Source of the DNA: Parcubacteria group bacterium ADurb.Bin192
GTDB lineage: Bacteria > Patescibacteriota > Patescibacteriia > 2-12-FULL-60-25
NCBI GenBank assembly: GCA_002070095.1
Contig: MWCR01000002.1
Span: 55,824-119,823 of the forward strand
DNA length: 64,000 bases
Direction: 5' to 3'
Part shown: one piece after another, positions 41,986-50,004 of the stretch
Layout: the number at the start of each line of letters is the position of its first letter
Position numbering within the stretch: the stretch's first letter is position 1
Position numbers and translations under genes: made by a program
The notes under the pieces: generated by a model
The model's input: only the letters and a program-made list of their open reading frames with translations
What the model was told of the DNA's origin: nothing
The model's database searches: none

Positions 41986-44538
41986 TTAACGTTTAGCCAA
42001 CACCCTTTTCAAATACTGTCCCGTATAACTGTCTTTAATCTGTGACACTTCTTCGGGCGTACCCTCGGCCACCACATAGCCTCCTCTATCCCCGCCTTCG
42101 GGCCCCAAATCAATCACCCAGTCCGCGTTTTTGATGACATCTAAGTTATGTTCTATGACCAAGACCGTATTACCGCGATCAACCAAGCGCTGGAGCACGT
42201 CCAATAATTTTTGCACGTCATCAAAATGCAGACCAGTGGTCGGTTCATCCAAAATATAACATGCCTTGCCCGTATCTCTTTTTGATAATTCGGATGACAA
42301 TTTGACGCGTTGCGCTTCACCGCCGGACAAAGTATTGGCCGCTTGGCCCAATTCTATATAACCCAAACCCACTTCGGATAAAACCTTGGTCTTGTCACGG
42401 ATAGCCGGAATATCTTTAAAAAAGACATCCGCTTCTTCAACCGTCATGCTCAAAACATCCGCAATATTCTTATGCTTATATTTAACTTCCAAAGTCTCAC
42501 GACTGAATCTTTTGCCCTTGCAAACCTCACAAGGCACATAAACCGTGGGCAAAAAATGCATTTCAATGGCAATCTGACCGTTGCCCTCACAATGTTCGCA
42601 CCGTCCTCCGGGCACATTGAAAGAAAACCGCCCGGGCTTGTAACCGCGCATACGCGCGTCCGGCGTCATGGTGAACAAATCCCTGATAGGCGTCCACATG
42701 CCCGTGTAAGTAGCCGGATTGGAACGAGGTGTCCGGCCAATGGGCGACTGATCCACGTCAATAATCTTATCCACCCAATCAATACCTTTAATACTGTCAT
42801 GTTCCGCGGGTTTGGCCATAGACCCATACAATCTGGCCGCCATGGCACGATACAGGATATCAATGATTAAAGTGGACTTGCCGGACCCGGAAACTCCGGT
42901 CACGCACACAAAACGCTTGAGAGGAATTTTAACGTTAATCTTTTTTAGATTGTTAGCGCGCGCTTTTTTAATTTCCAGCCACTGCTTGGCCAAAGTTCTG
43001 CGCTTGGGCGGCAAGCTGATGCGTTTATCACCGCGCAAATACGCGCAGGTCAGACTGTTTTTATCATTCAAAACTTGAGGCATGGGGCCATGCGCTACAA
43101 TCTGACCGCCGTGCTTGCCGGCACCCGGGCCAAAATCCACCAAATAATCAGCGGCCGCGATCGTATCTTCGTCATGTTCAACCACAATGATACTGTTGCC
43201 CGCGTCGCGCAATTTTTCCAAGGTTTCCACCAAGCGAGCGTTATCGCGCTGATGCAAGCCAATGGTCGGCTCATCCAAAACATACAAAGCACCCACCAAA
43301 CGAGATCCGATCTGCGAAGCCAAACGAATGCGCTGCGCCTCCCCTCCGGATAACGAACTCGCGATACGATTCAAAGTCAAATAATGCAAGCCCACATCCA
43401 ACATAAACTGCAGTCTGGCATTAATCTCTTTAAGAATTGATTCGGCGATGGCGGTTTCGGTTTCATTTAGTTTTAAACTGCGAATGTATTCATAAGCCTG
43501 CTCAATGGTCATGCCGGTCACATCCACAATGGATTTTTTATTAATCAGTACATGCAAGGCTTCGGGACGTAAACGCGCACCATGACAAACCAGGCAAGGA
43601 TCTTCGGAAAACAAAAAGGCCGTGCCCAAACCCGTGCACGTGGGACAAGAACCATAAGGCGAGTTAAAAGAAAATAGACGAGGCTCAATCTCCGGAAAAG
43701 CAAAATCATGTTCCGGGCAAGCGAAACGCGCTGACATGAGTTTTTCTGATTCATCATCCAGAACCGCGATCACCGTATCATCGCTTCTATCCAACGCGAT
43801 TTCAATCGCTTCCACCAAACGCGTCCGCAAAGGCTTATTGTTTTCCAAAGGCCAAGCCAAAGGTATTCTGTCCACCACCAGTTCTATGTTATGACGATTA
43901 TTGCGCGATAAGGGCACCCGTTGACGCAAAGGATAAATTTTTCCGTCCACGCGTGCTTCAGAAAAACCACTTTCATAAGACTGCTGAAGCATCTGCATGT
44001 ATTCTCCTTTGCGGCCGCGCACCAAAGGAGCCAAAATCACGATTTCATTGGTGCTTTTTTTAGCTTTTCTTTTTTTAATTTCTTCCGGATCGCTGTGAAT
44101 GGCAATGGTTTGATTGATAACCGCGTCCGCGATTTCGTCCACGCTCATTTTGCGGATGGGCTCGCCTCCCACCGGACAATGCGGATAACCGATACGCGCG
44201 AATAAGACGCGCAGGTAATCATAGATCTCGGTGATGGTGGCCACGGTTGAACGCGGATTGGAGCTGTGCGCTTTTTGATCAATACTGATGGCCGGCGATA
44301 AACCCTCAATCTCATCCACATCCGGTTTTTTCATCTGACCTAAAAATTGGCGCGCGTAGGCCGACAAGGACTCCACATACCGGCGCTGACCTTCCGCGAA
44401 AATCGTATCAAAAGCCAAACTCGACTTGCCGGATCCGGACAAGCCCGTAAAAACAATCATTTTATTGCGCGGCAACTCAATTGAAATGTCTTTCAAATTA
44501 TGTTCGCGAGCGCCCTTGATCACAATTTTATCTTGCAT
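41986..44538 (-). CDS. uvrA: Excinuclease subunit UvrA, compact form
   Basis: UvrA recognises DNA damage and loads UvrB. The 850-residue protein keeps both ABC ATPase modules: [20 protein letters not shown] and [16 protein letters not shown] in the first, [20 protein letters not shown] and [17 protein letters not shown] in the second, each with its LSGGEAQR signature. Zinc modules include CPTCTGLG with CLVCHGAR, and CEHCEGNG with CEVCKGKR. Between the first two cysteine pairs there is only about a dozen residues (TAFLFSEDP), where E. coli UvrA has roughly 85; this explains the shorter length. Substrate opening may depend less on that insert. The ATG is at 44538, with no upstream gene in the operon. 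Confidence 0.97.
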   Translation of the reverse strand: MQDKIVIKGAREHNLKDISIELPRNKMIVFTGLSGSGKSSLAFDTIFAEGQRRYVESLSAYARQFLGQMKKPDVDEIEGLSPAISIDQKAHSSNPRSTVATITEIYDYLRVLFARIGYPHCPVGGEPIRKMSVDEIADAVINQTIAIHSDPEEIKKRKAKKSTNEIVILAPLVRGRKGEYMQMLQQSYESGFSEARVDGKIYPLRQRVPLSRNNRHNIELVVDRIPLAWPLENNKPLRTRLVEAIEIALDRSDDTVIAVLDDESEKLMSARFACPEHDFAFPEIEPRLFSFNSPYGSCPTCTGLGTAFLFSEDPCLVCHGARLRPEALHVLINKKSIVDVTGMTIEQAYEYIRSLKLNETETAIAESILKEINARLQFMLDVGLHYLTLNRIASSLSGGEAQRIRLASQIGSRLVGALYVLDEPTIGLHQRDNARLVETLEKLRDAGNSIIVVEHDEDTIAAADYLVDFGPGAGKHGGQIVAHGPMPQVLNDKNSLTCAYLRGDKRISLPPKRRTLAKQWLEIKKARANNLKKINVKIPLKRFVCVTGVSGSGKSTLIIDILYRAMAARLYGSMAKPAEHDSIKGIDWVDKIIDVDQSPIGRTPRSNPATYTGMWTPIRDLFTMTPDARMRGYKPGRFSFNVPGGRCEHCEGNGQIAIEMHFLPTVYVPCEVCKGKRFSRETLEVKYKHKNIADVLSMTVEEADVFFKDIPAIRDKTKVLSEVGLGYIELGQAANTLSGGEAQRVKLSSELSKRDTGKACYILDEPTTGLHFDDVQKLLDVLQRLVDRGNTVLVIEHNLDVIKNADWVIDLGPEGGDRGGYVVAEGTPEEVSQIKDSYTGQYLKRVLAKR

Positions 44539-44633
44539 AATAATCCAAAATTAGCGTCTAAAGTTGACGCATTAGCCCCCATAGAGCTGGGAAGCAAAGA
44601 ACAGAATATAACATAAATAGGGTTGAGTAAAGT

Positions 44634-44830
44634 CTCACCAACTCGTCCCACGTAAACGCCTCATTCAGTCATATGGGACGTAGGACGATGTTACATGCTA
44701 CATGTTACATGCTACATGTTACATGCTACATGCTACATGCTACATGCTACATGTTACATGTTATATGCTACATGACGTGGGACGAGCGACGTAGGACGTT
44801 AAGTACGCGATGGACGTGATGTACGCTTAT
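44634..44830. repeat. Composite repeat R4 with ACATGYT heptad array
   Basis: The 459-base gap before hisS contains GGGACGTAGGACG words, about twelve consecutive ACATGCT/ACATGTT heptads (44692-44774), and ACGTGGGACGAGCGACGTAG with GACGTT words again. It lacks the CCTGAATT and TCATTGCGAG palindromes of R1-R3. The rest of the gap is AT-rich and holds the hisS promoter. Confidence 0.85.
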
Positions 44831-44917
44831 TATAATAGAACAAAATTAGAACAAAAGCAAATATTATCAATAATTCAAAAAAACATCAGTAACATAAACT
44901 GATTCAAGCCTAGTGGT

Positions 44918-44946
44918 TTGACATCCGACCATTATTTTGGTCTTAT
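44918..44946 (+). promoter_or_regulatory. Promoter of hisS
   Basis: TTGACA (44918-44923), 17 bases and TCTTAT (44941-44946) predict a start near 44953 and a leader of about 45 bases. The leader holds an AGGAC-CTT-GTCCT hairpin and a GGAAAG element before the ATG. No T-box features were seen. Confidence 0.6.
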
Positions 44947-44997
44947 AGCCCGATAAATAAACACTTGAGGACCTTGTCCTTTGAAGTGGAAAGAATT

Positions 44998-46389
44998 ATG
45001 AGCGTCAAACCCACACTCCCCGCCGGCGTGCGAGACTACCTGCCGGCCGAAATGCTCTTTCGAGAGCAGATCCTAGCCAAAATTCGTGCGATGTACGAAG
45101 TCTTTGGGTTTTCACCCATCGAAACCCCGGCCATCGAACGCGAAGAAGTGCTGACCGGCGGCAAGCCCCCGGATATGATTATCTGGAGAACAGCTACCAG
45201 CACCAAACACGAGGGAGATGATGGCTTGGCCATGCACTACGACCTGACCGTACCTTTGGCCAGGGTTGTGGCCGCGCACAGCAATTCCCTGCCCCGGCCT
45301 TTCCGGCGCTATCAGTGCCAAAAGGTTTGGCGTGGTGAGAAACCCCAGGCCGGCCGCTATCGCGAGTTCATGCAGTTCGACGCCGACATTGTAGGTTCGG
45401 ACAGCTTGCTGGCTGACACGGAGATCATCTGGCTTATGGTTTCGGCCATGAGAACCATTGGCTTCGAACGCTTCAAGGTGCGCTTCTCCACCCGCAAGGT
45501 GCTGAACGCGCTGGCCGAGCTGGTAAAAGTCGAGCCCGGCAGTTCTCTGGCGCGGGACTTGTTCCGCATTCTGGACAAACAGGACAAGATTGGCCGTGAC
45601 GGTGTGGCCGCGCTCTTGGCCAAACAGTTCGTGGCCGAAGAAGACCGCGACCCCAATGATCCGGACGCCACGGAGAGCGGACTTGGTTTCTCGGAAGAGC
45701 AAATCAAGACCGTCAGCTCTTTCCTGGACATCACGGGCAGCTCGGCCGAAATTGTGGAGCAACTGCAACAGCTCTTCGCCGGCCGGAGTACCCTGGGTGA
45801 ACAAGCTGCGGCCGACCTGCGCATCATCTGTGAGGGTTTGACCGGGTTTGGCGTCCCAGCCGAAAACTGGATCGTGGACATCAGCGTGGCTCGAGGCTTG
45901 GCCTATTACACAGGGCCGGTCTTCGAAACCACTCTGCTGGACTTGCCGGAAATCGGCTCGGTCATGAGCGGCGGACGTTACGACGACTTGGTGACACGCT
46001 TCACCGGAGAATCGGTGCCGGCCACCGGAGCCTCCATTGGTGTGGACCGTTTGTTCGCGGCCATGGAAAAACTGGGCCTGGTCGAGAAACGCAAAACCAA
46101 GACCCAAGTCCTGGTAACCATCATGGACCAGAGCTTGACGGCCAACTGCCTGGAGGCGTTGCGTGTACTGCGCGAAGCCGGCATCCCGTCCGAGGTCTAC
46201 ATGGGTCCTGATATGGCGCTCAAGGCCCAGATGGCCTATGCCCTGAATCAGGGCATCAAGTTCGTGATCTTTGTGGGCCAATCCGAAGCCGAGGCCGGCA
46301 CGGTCCAGCTCAAAGACACGAGCACGCGCCAGCAAGAGCAAGTGACCCTGCCCCTGCTCGCCCAGACTGTTAAGTCGAAGGCTGAATAA
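44998..46389 (+). CDS. hisS: Histidyl-tRNA synthetase
   Basis: HisS charges tRNA-His. The ATG at 44998 gives 463 residues, MSVKPTLPAGVRDYLPAEM, a standard start; the frame is open 33 bases further to a TTG. Class II motifs are visible: VFGFSPIETPAIEREE, LAMHYDLTVPLARVVA, RPFRRYQCQKVWRGEKPQAG (motif 2), REFMQFDADIVGSDS, ARGLAYYTGPVFETTL and VMSGGRYDDLVTRFTG. ATGASIGVDRLFAAM is motif 3, followed by an anticodon-binding domain. Lysine codons are often AAG and glutamate codons often GAG, unlike the AAA/GAA-rich neighbours, which may indicate transfer or high expression. Confidence 0.96.
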   Translation: MSVKPTLPAGVRDYLPAEMLFREQILAKIRAMYEVFGFSPIETPAIEREEVLTGGKPPDMIIWRTATSTKHEGDDGLAMHYDLTVPLARVVAAHSNSLPRPFRRYQCQKVWRGEKPQAGRYREFMQFDADIVGSDSLLADTEIIWLMVSAMRTIGFERFKVRFSTRKVLNALAELVKVEPGSSLARDLFRILDKQDKIGRDGVAALLAKQFVAEEDRDPNDPDATESGLGFSEEQIKTVSSFLDITGSSAEIVEQLQQLFAGRSTLGEQAAADLRIICEGLTGFGVPAENWIVDISVARGLAYYTGPVFETTLLDLPEIGSVMSGGRYDDLVTRFTGESVPATGASIGVDRLFAAMEKLGLVEKRKTKTQVLVTIMDQSLTANCLEALRVLREAGIPSEVYMGPDMALKAQMAYALNQGIKFVIFVGQSEAEAGTVQLKDTSTRQQEQVTLPLLAQTVKSKAE

Positions 46390-46953
46390 TCATTTTGTTA
46401 TTTTGGGCATTACCCCTGAGCTGCCGACGGATTGCAATGCCAATTTAACAGCTTGTTCAGGATCTTTGGCCGGCTGAACCATGACGCGTTCTCGGCTATC
46501 CAAAAAACGGCCGGCTAATTTATCAGCCCAACCGCCGCTGCCTTCCAAAACCACGATCGGAATATTGGCTTGATAAGCAATGGCGATTTCAGTCAAAGTC
46601 CCCGAACCGCCATTAATGGCAATAATAGCGTCACAACTCAAGACTAAAGCCATTTCTCGGCCGCCGCCTCTTTCCAAACCCGTGGCAATCACCACATCCG
46701 CTTTTTGTTCGAAGATTTCCATTCCTTTGCCATAGGTGACACCCACGGTTAAACCACCGGCCTTTTTAGCACCACGGCAGGCTGCCGTAGACAATGAATC
46801 ATAATCCTTCTCGGCCCCGAAAACCAAAGTCGCATTATTCTTCGCCACCCAATAACCGACTTCTTCGGCTAATTTTTCAAAATCCTGCTGGACATTCATG
46901 TCAGCGGCCGAACCCATGACTCCGATTTGTAATTTTCTATTTTGCATATTCAT
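46390..46953 (-). CDS. TIGR00725/LOG-like Rossmann protein
   Basis: With ATG at 46953 (another at 46947) the protein has about 187 residues. It shows LQIGVMGSAADM at the start, ATLVFGAEKDYDSLSTAACR, and DAIIAINGGSGTLTEIAIAY. The last resembles the PGGxGTxxE motif of the LOG/lysine-decarboxylase-like fold, here with asparagine instead of proline. Members of the wider fold are nucleotide-binding phosphoribohydrolases, but the TIGR00725 branch has no established reaction. The longer frame would start inside a hairpin (46967-46986) and is unlikely. It ends immediately beside the hisS stop, convergent. Confidence 0.82.
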   Translation of the reverse strand: MNMQNRKLQIGVMGSAADMNVQQDFEKLAEEVGYWVAKNNATLVFGAEKDYDSLSTAACRGAKKAGGLTVGVTYGKGMEIFEQKADVVIATGLERGGGREMALVLSCDAIIAINGGSGTLTEIAIAYQANIPIVVLEGSGGWADKLAGRFLDSRERVMVQPAKDPEQAVKLALQSVGSSGVMPKITK

Positions 46954-46966
46954 TAGAATTAAATAA

Positions 46967-46993
46967 CCCTTCTCGATGGAGAAGGGCATTTTT
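46967..46993. terminator. Hairpin upstream of the LOG-like gene, possible terminator
   Basis: CCCTTCTC-GATG-GAGAAGGG is followed on the plus strand by CATTTTTAT. It could end antisense read-through from hisS, or act as a leader hairpin for the minus-strand gene. Confidence 0.5.
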
Positions 46994-47130
46994 ATGTAAA
47001 TAAAAATTCAGCTCTTCTCGGACGATTTCAAGTCATGATGATGTGAATTAAATACAACGTTTTTCATATCATTTAAAAGCTGACCACAAGAATTTATCAC
47101 GAATACCTGTTAATCGTCCACTTATTTAGG

Positions 47131-47159
47131 TTGCGCAACCCGCCTATCCTCTATATAAT
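47131..47159 (+). promoter_or_regulatory. Promoter of the secreted-protein gene, leaderless geometry
   Basis: TTGCGC (47131-47136), 17 bases and a perfect TATAAT (47154-47159) are followed by nine bases and the ATG at 47169. Confidence 0.7.
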
Positions 47160-47168
47160 ATCCACACT

Positions 47169-48197
47169 ATGCTAAAAAAATCTCTATCTTTAAGCCTTTT
47201 TTCGGCCGGTGTAGCTCTGTTGTGCGCCTCACCCGCCTTGGCGGCCACGCCTCAAGAAATACTCAACAACAGTTTGAGCTCTTATAACTCAAAAGACGGT
47301 TATCGGATAGTCGGCCAAGTGGTCATTGATGTGAACGAAACACGCTATGCTTCAGCTAAAAAAGAAGGCCCCGAAAGCGGTTCCTTTACCCTCGACTTTG
47401 TCAGCCGTGCTCTGCCCGAACAAGACGGCCATCAAGACAGCGAAGGCCAACTAACTTTATCCAAAGCTGTTGTTAAGGGAGACGGCCAAAACTTGGAGCT
47501 GAATGAACCCCTTAGCTTTCAATGGAAAAATATCAATCCGTATTTTTACGGACGTATAGAAAAAATGCCGGCCGTGATTTCCGGCCTCTTGGGTCCTGAC
47601 CTGGATTTATCATCTTTGGTTGGACAATGGTTCAGAATGCAATCACCGGACAGCATGCGAGATCTGTCGCAAATCAACGATCAGACTGAAAAAGTAGATC
47701 AGATGACTGAATTTTTTCAAGAAATGGCCGATAAAAAAGCCCTGCAAGTCACACGCGTGGAAAAACGCTATAAAAACCCCCAAGGCGAAGATATGGTCCG
47801 GGTAAGACTGACCATTAACCGCAGCTTAATTTATAAAGAATACGTCAAAAATCTGAACCAGGCTTATAAAATAAAGGTTAGAACCGAAAGAAACGCCAAG
47901 ATTAATGAGCTTAGAACTCAATATAATAAGACCATAGCTGAAATCAATAAAATCAGCGCCGCGGCCAATATTAATTTAACTCAAAATAAATTGGACCGAA
48001 TAGAAATGGGCATGGCACAAAAAGACCCCAAAGAAGAATGTACTTGGAATGAAAAGGCTAATAAATCGGTTTGCAAAACCATTGGCTGGACCAATGTTAA
48101 AGTAAACGGCGGCATGACTTTCATGCCCTTAGATACCAAGCCCATCGAGCCCCCGTCCCAAGCCCTGGAACTGGAATCATTGGCAGAGCTCTTATAA
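47169..48197 (+). CDS. Secreted protein of unknown function
   Basis: The 342-residue protein starts with a clear signal peptide (KKSLSLSLFSAGVALLCASP, cleavage expected after ALA in PALAATPQE). No lipobox cysteine follows. The mature part mixes beta-like stretches with a helical, charged centre (INDQTEKVDQMTEFFQEMAD; YKIKVRTERNAKINELRTQY). Two cysteines close together near the end (EECTWNEKANKSVCK) could form a disulfide outside the cell. I do not recognise the family; a vague similarity to LolA-like carriers is not strong enough to name it. A good promoter and a strong terminator make it a single-gene unit. Confidence 0.8.
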   Translation: MLKKSLSLSLFSAGVALLCASPALAATPQEILNNSLSSYNSKDGYRIVGQVVIDVNETRYASAKKEGPESGSFTLDFVSRALPEQDGHQDSEGQLTLSKAVVKGDGQNLELNEPLSFQWKNINPYFYGRIEKMPAVISGLLGPDLDLSSLVGQWFRMQSPDSMRDLSQINDQTEKVDQMTEFFQEMADKKALQVTRVEKRYKNPQGEDMVRVRLTINRSLIYKEYVKNLNQAYKIKVRTERNAKINELRTQYNKTIAEINKISAAANINLTQNKLDRIEMGMAQKDPKEECTWNEKANKSVCKTIGWTNVKVNGGMTFMPLDTKPIEPPSQALELESLAELL

Positions 48198-48214
48198 ACA
48201 AGCCCATAAAAAAC

Positions 48215-48239
48215 AGACTCCCTTCGGGGAGTCTTTTTT
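48215..48239 (+). terminator. Terminator of the secreted-protein gene
   Basis: GACTCCC-TTCG-GGGAGTC is followed by six T residues: a UUCG-capped intrinsic terminator. Confidence 0.95.
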
Positions 48240-48528
48240 AAGCGGCTAAAAGATGGCTGATGACCAGCCTGAACAGACTGCGGGCCCGCGCCTGATCAAC
48301 AGTTAAAAGGTCAATGCTGTTTTCACGACGCATGAATCGGCACATGACATCTTCCCCTTTGAGGTAGAGATAGACGCCTGAAAATCTTTCGTAGCACAGC
48401 ATGAAACCGTCAGTGGTCAGTTCAAGCCACGGCTGTTTGCGCAAAGATACGAAGTAGCAAAAGTGCGAGACAGCTTCCGGCTCAAACTCCAGAGCCATCA
48501 GCTCGCGCAAAACCCATTTAGCCTCCAT
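48238..48528 (-). CDS. Small hypothetical protein
   Basis: The frame is open to 48648, but AAAGGAGG stands six bases before the ATG at 48528, so the protein is probably the 96-residue form MEAKWVLRELMALEFEPEAV. It is soluble and mixed alpha/beta (SHFCYFVSLRKQPWLELTTD, FERFSGVYLYLKGED), ending LFRLVISHLLAA. No family is recognised. It is convergent with the secreted-protein gene and is the last host gene before the phage region. Confidence 0.6.
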   Translation of the reverse strand: MEAKWVLRELMALEFEPEAVSHFCYFVSLRKQPWLELTTDGFMLCYERFSGVYLYLKGEDVMCRFMRRENSIDLLTVDQARARSLFRLVISHLLAA

Positions 48529-48635
48529 CTTTCCTCCTTTAAGTCGCGCGTGCCTCATAATACCAAAAATAAATGAAAAATCCAGCCCGATAAATACCGG
48601 GCCTAATTCTCCTATTACTCTCATCCGAACATCGC

Positions 48636-48659
48636 AAAAACCGCCCAATGGCGGTTTTT
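48636..48659. terminator. Symmetrical hairpin terminator
   Basis: AAAAACCGCC-CAAT-GGCGGTTTTT reads as a terminator in both directions. It lies just upstream of the longer version of the 48238 gene and may insulate it from the phage region. Confidence 0.75.
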
Positions 48660-48706
48660 GATTAGTTTTTGTCTCATGGCTTTAGCCGTCGAGACTAGCC
48701 TCTGTG

Positions 48707-48902
48707 CTTCGCAAACATCGCGGCTCCGTCAACTGTGGCGGAGCCACGGCGTTCGCGAACACCACAACAGAACCGCGTAAAAAACTCGCTTTTAAACAAT
48801 TCATCAATTCGACTTCATCAATCCACATGAACCAGGCACAACCGCTTCGCGAACATCATAGCTCCGTCAACTGTGGCGGAGCCACGGCGTTCGCGAACGC
48901 CG
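48707..48902. repeat. Duplicated hairpin element beside the phage region
   Basis: Two copies (48707-48763 and 48845-48902) share CTTCGCRAACATC, GGCTCCG...CGGAGCC around TCAACTGTGG, and CGGCGTTCGCGAACRCC. Each forms a stem-loop and ends with the GTTCGCGAAC palindrome also found at 21786-21841. The surrounding 48903-49067 is AT-rich with no gene; it contains ACGCCAATTACGCCGAATT, a short direct repeat. Confidence 0.8.
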
Positions 48903-49067
48903 TGGCGGTGACGATGTCCCGAAGTTAGAACCAATTAGGGTGCTATCGTTCCACCGTGTTGATAAAATTATACGCCAATTACGCCGAATTTACAAGGATA
49001 ATCCTAGCTATTTTGATGTTCCGGCTTTTGCTCAAAAAGTCTACTAATTCTTAATAGCTTAATTTAG

Positions 49068-49286
49068 CTAAAATTCATCACCTCTCGTCAGAGCTTCCTC
49101 GATTAGCTTCCTTTCTTTCAGGTATCGGGTTACGGCGTACCATGCCGAGTTTATAAGCGGTATGAGTAATGCCCAGCGAGGGTCATTCTGTACATAGGCC
49201 AATAGGATCGGCAAAATGGATGAGACTCCGGAATACAGAAAAACGACCGCAAGGTGCTTTAACGCTTCTTTATGTGCTTGATTCAT
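49068..49286 (-). CDS. Small holin-like membrane protein
   Basis: The 72-residue protein has two transmembrane helices (HLAVVFLYSGVSSILPILLA and WALLIPLINSAWYAVTRYL) and a charged tail (KERKLIEEALTRGDEF), a typical class II holin layout. Its ATG overlaps the endolysin stop (ATGA). It is the last phage gene on this strand. It probably makes membrane lesions that release the amidase. Confidence 0.65.
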   Translation of the reverse strand: MNQAHKEALKHLAVVFLYSGVSSILPILLAYVQNDPRWALLIPLINSAWYAVTRYLKERKLIEEALTRGDEF

Positions 49287-49795
49287 AGTATTTGTTTTAA
49301 TTTATCGATTGCTTGTTCTAAATGATTCATGACCTGTTCGGCAATCATGGAAGGGTCAATTCCGTCTTTTTGTCCTCTAAAATTAGATACCCATTTTTGG
49401 AGACTATCTCCCGGACAGGCTGTCGAAGCTCCGCTGACCTCACGATGGCCGAGAACATTCTCTTTAGGAATGTTGTACTTCGACATCAGCCTTTTAATTA
49501 AATCTAATAATGAGGACAATTGTTCAACGGTCGGCACTTCGGTCATGAAGTTTCCGGGCAGGCAGATTCCAAGAGATTTAAAATTCATGCTGTCTGCTTG
49601 GCAATGTGCCCCGATGGAATTCTCTGATCGTCCGGCCATTACTTTGCCATTAGGCGTTATAAAGAAGTGGTATCCAATATCACCCCATCCTTTTGAGATA
49701 TGATATTTTTTGACCGCTTCAAATGTGGTAGTATCTCTGGCGGTCGCAGAGTGATGGATGATTAGATATCTGATCTTTTCAGGTTTAAGTTCCAT
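49283..49795 (-). CDS. N-acetylmuramoyl-L-alanine amidase (endolysin)
   Basis: The 170-residue protein is an Amidase_2/PGRP-fold zinc hydrolase. Zinc ligands are visible as His in LIIHHSATARDTTTFEAV, His in NVLGHREVSGAST and Cys in TACPGDSL. Other family features are KGWGDIGYHFFITPNGKVMA and GRSENSIGAHCQ. It cuts the bond between MurNAc and the stem peptide. It has no signal peptide, so it needs the neighbouring holins to reach the wall. The N-terminal enzyme occupies about 140 residues; the last 30 form a helix (QVMNHLEQAIDKLKQIL). Confidence 0.93.
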   Translation of the reverse strand: MELKPEKIRYLIIHHSATARDTTTFEAVKKYHISKGWGDIGYHFFITPNGKVMAGRSENSIGAHCQADSMNFKSLGICLPGNFMTEVPTVEQLSSLLDLIKRLMSKYNIPKENVLGHREVSGASTACPGDSLQKWVSNFRGQKDGIDPSMIAEQVMNHLEQAIDKLKQIL

Positions 49796-50000
49796 AGTGT
49801 TTTGCTAATGAGATTAATAAATTGATTAATGCGGTTATAAGTCCGCCGACTGATGCAGTGGCGATAAGCCAGAAAAACTTCTTGATCCAAGCCATGTCAT
49901 TTTTAACCGACCCCATTTCCTCGTTAATAATGACAATATGCTTTTCGATACTATCAAGTCGTTTATCCTGCATGTGGTTTTGATAAGATTCGTCTTTCAT
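49785..50000 (-). CDS. XhlA-like holin-associated protein
   Basis: From ATG 50000 the protein has 71 residues: MKDESYQNHMQDKRLDSIEK, a coiled coil, then a C-terminal helix (FFWLIATASVGGLITALINL). This coiled-coil-plus-TM form matches the haemolysin XhlA group found beside endolysins. Another ATG six codons upstream would overlap the preceding gene; the chosen start has the A-rich context of the other phage genes. The endolysin start lies within its last codons. Confidence 0.65.
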   Translation of the reverse strand: MKDESYQNHMQDKRLDSIEKHIVIINEEMGSVKNDMAWIKKFFWLIATASVGGLITALINLLISLAKHYGT

Positions 50001-50004
50001 ATTT

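Noticed and set aside
44692..44774. CRISPR-like array
   Set aside because: Seven-base units without spacers and no cas genes anywhere in the window.
45112..46341. 409-codon open frame antisense to hisS
   Set aside because: It is the complement of a well-supported hisS. Long antisense frames are expected from its GC-rich third positions.
48704..48928. 74-codon frame across the duplicated hairpins
   Set aside because: The peptide repeats only because the DNA hairpin is duplicated; no start signal and no family.
48650..49067. tRNA gene as phage attachment site
   Set aside because: No cloverleaf or CCA-end pattern could be found; only repeats and AT-rich sequence.
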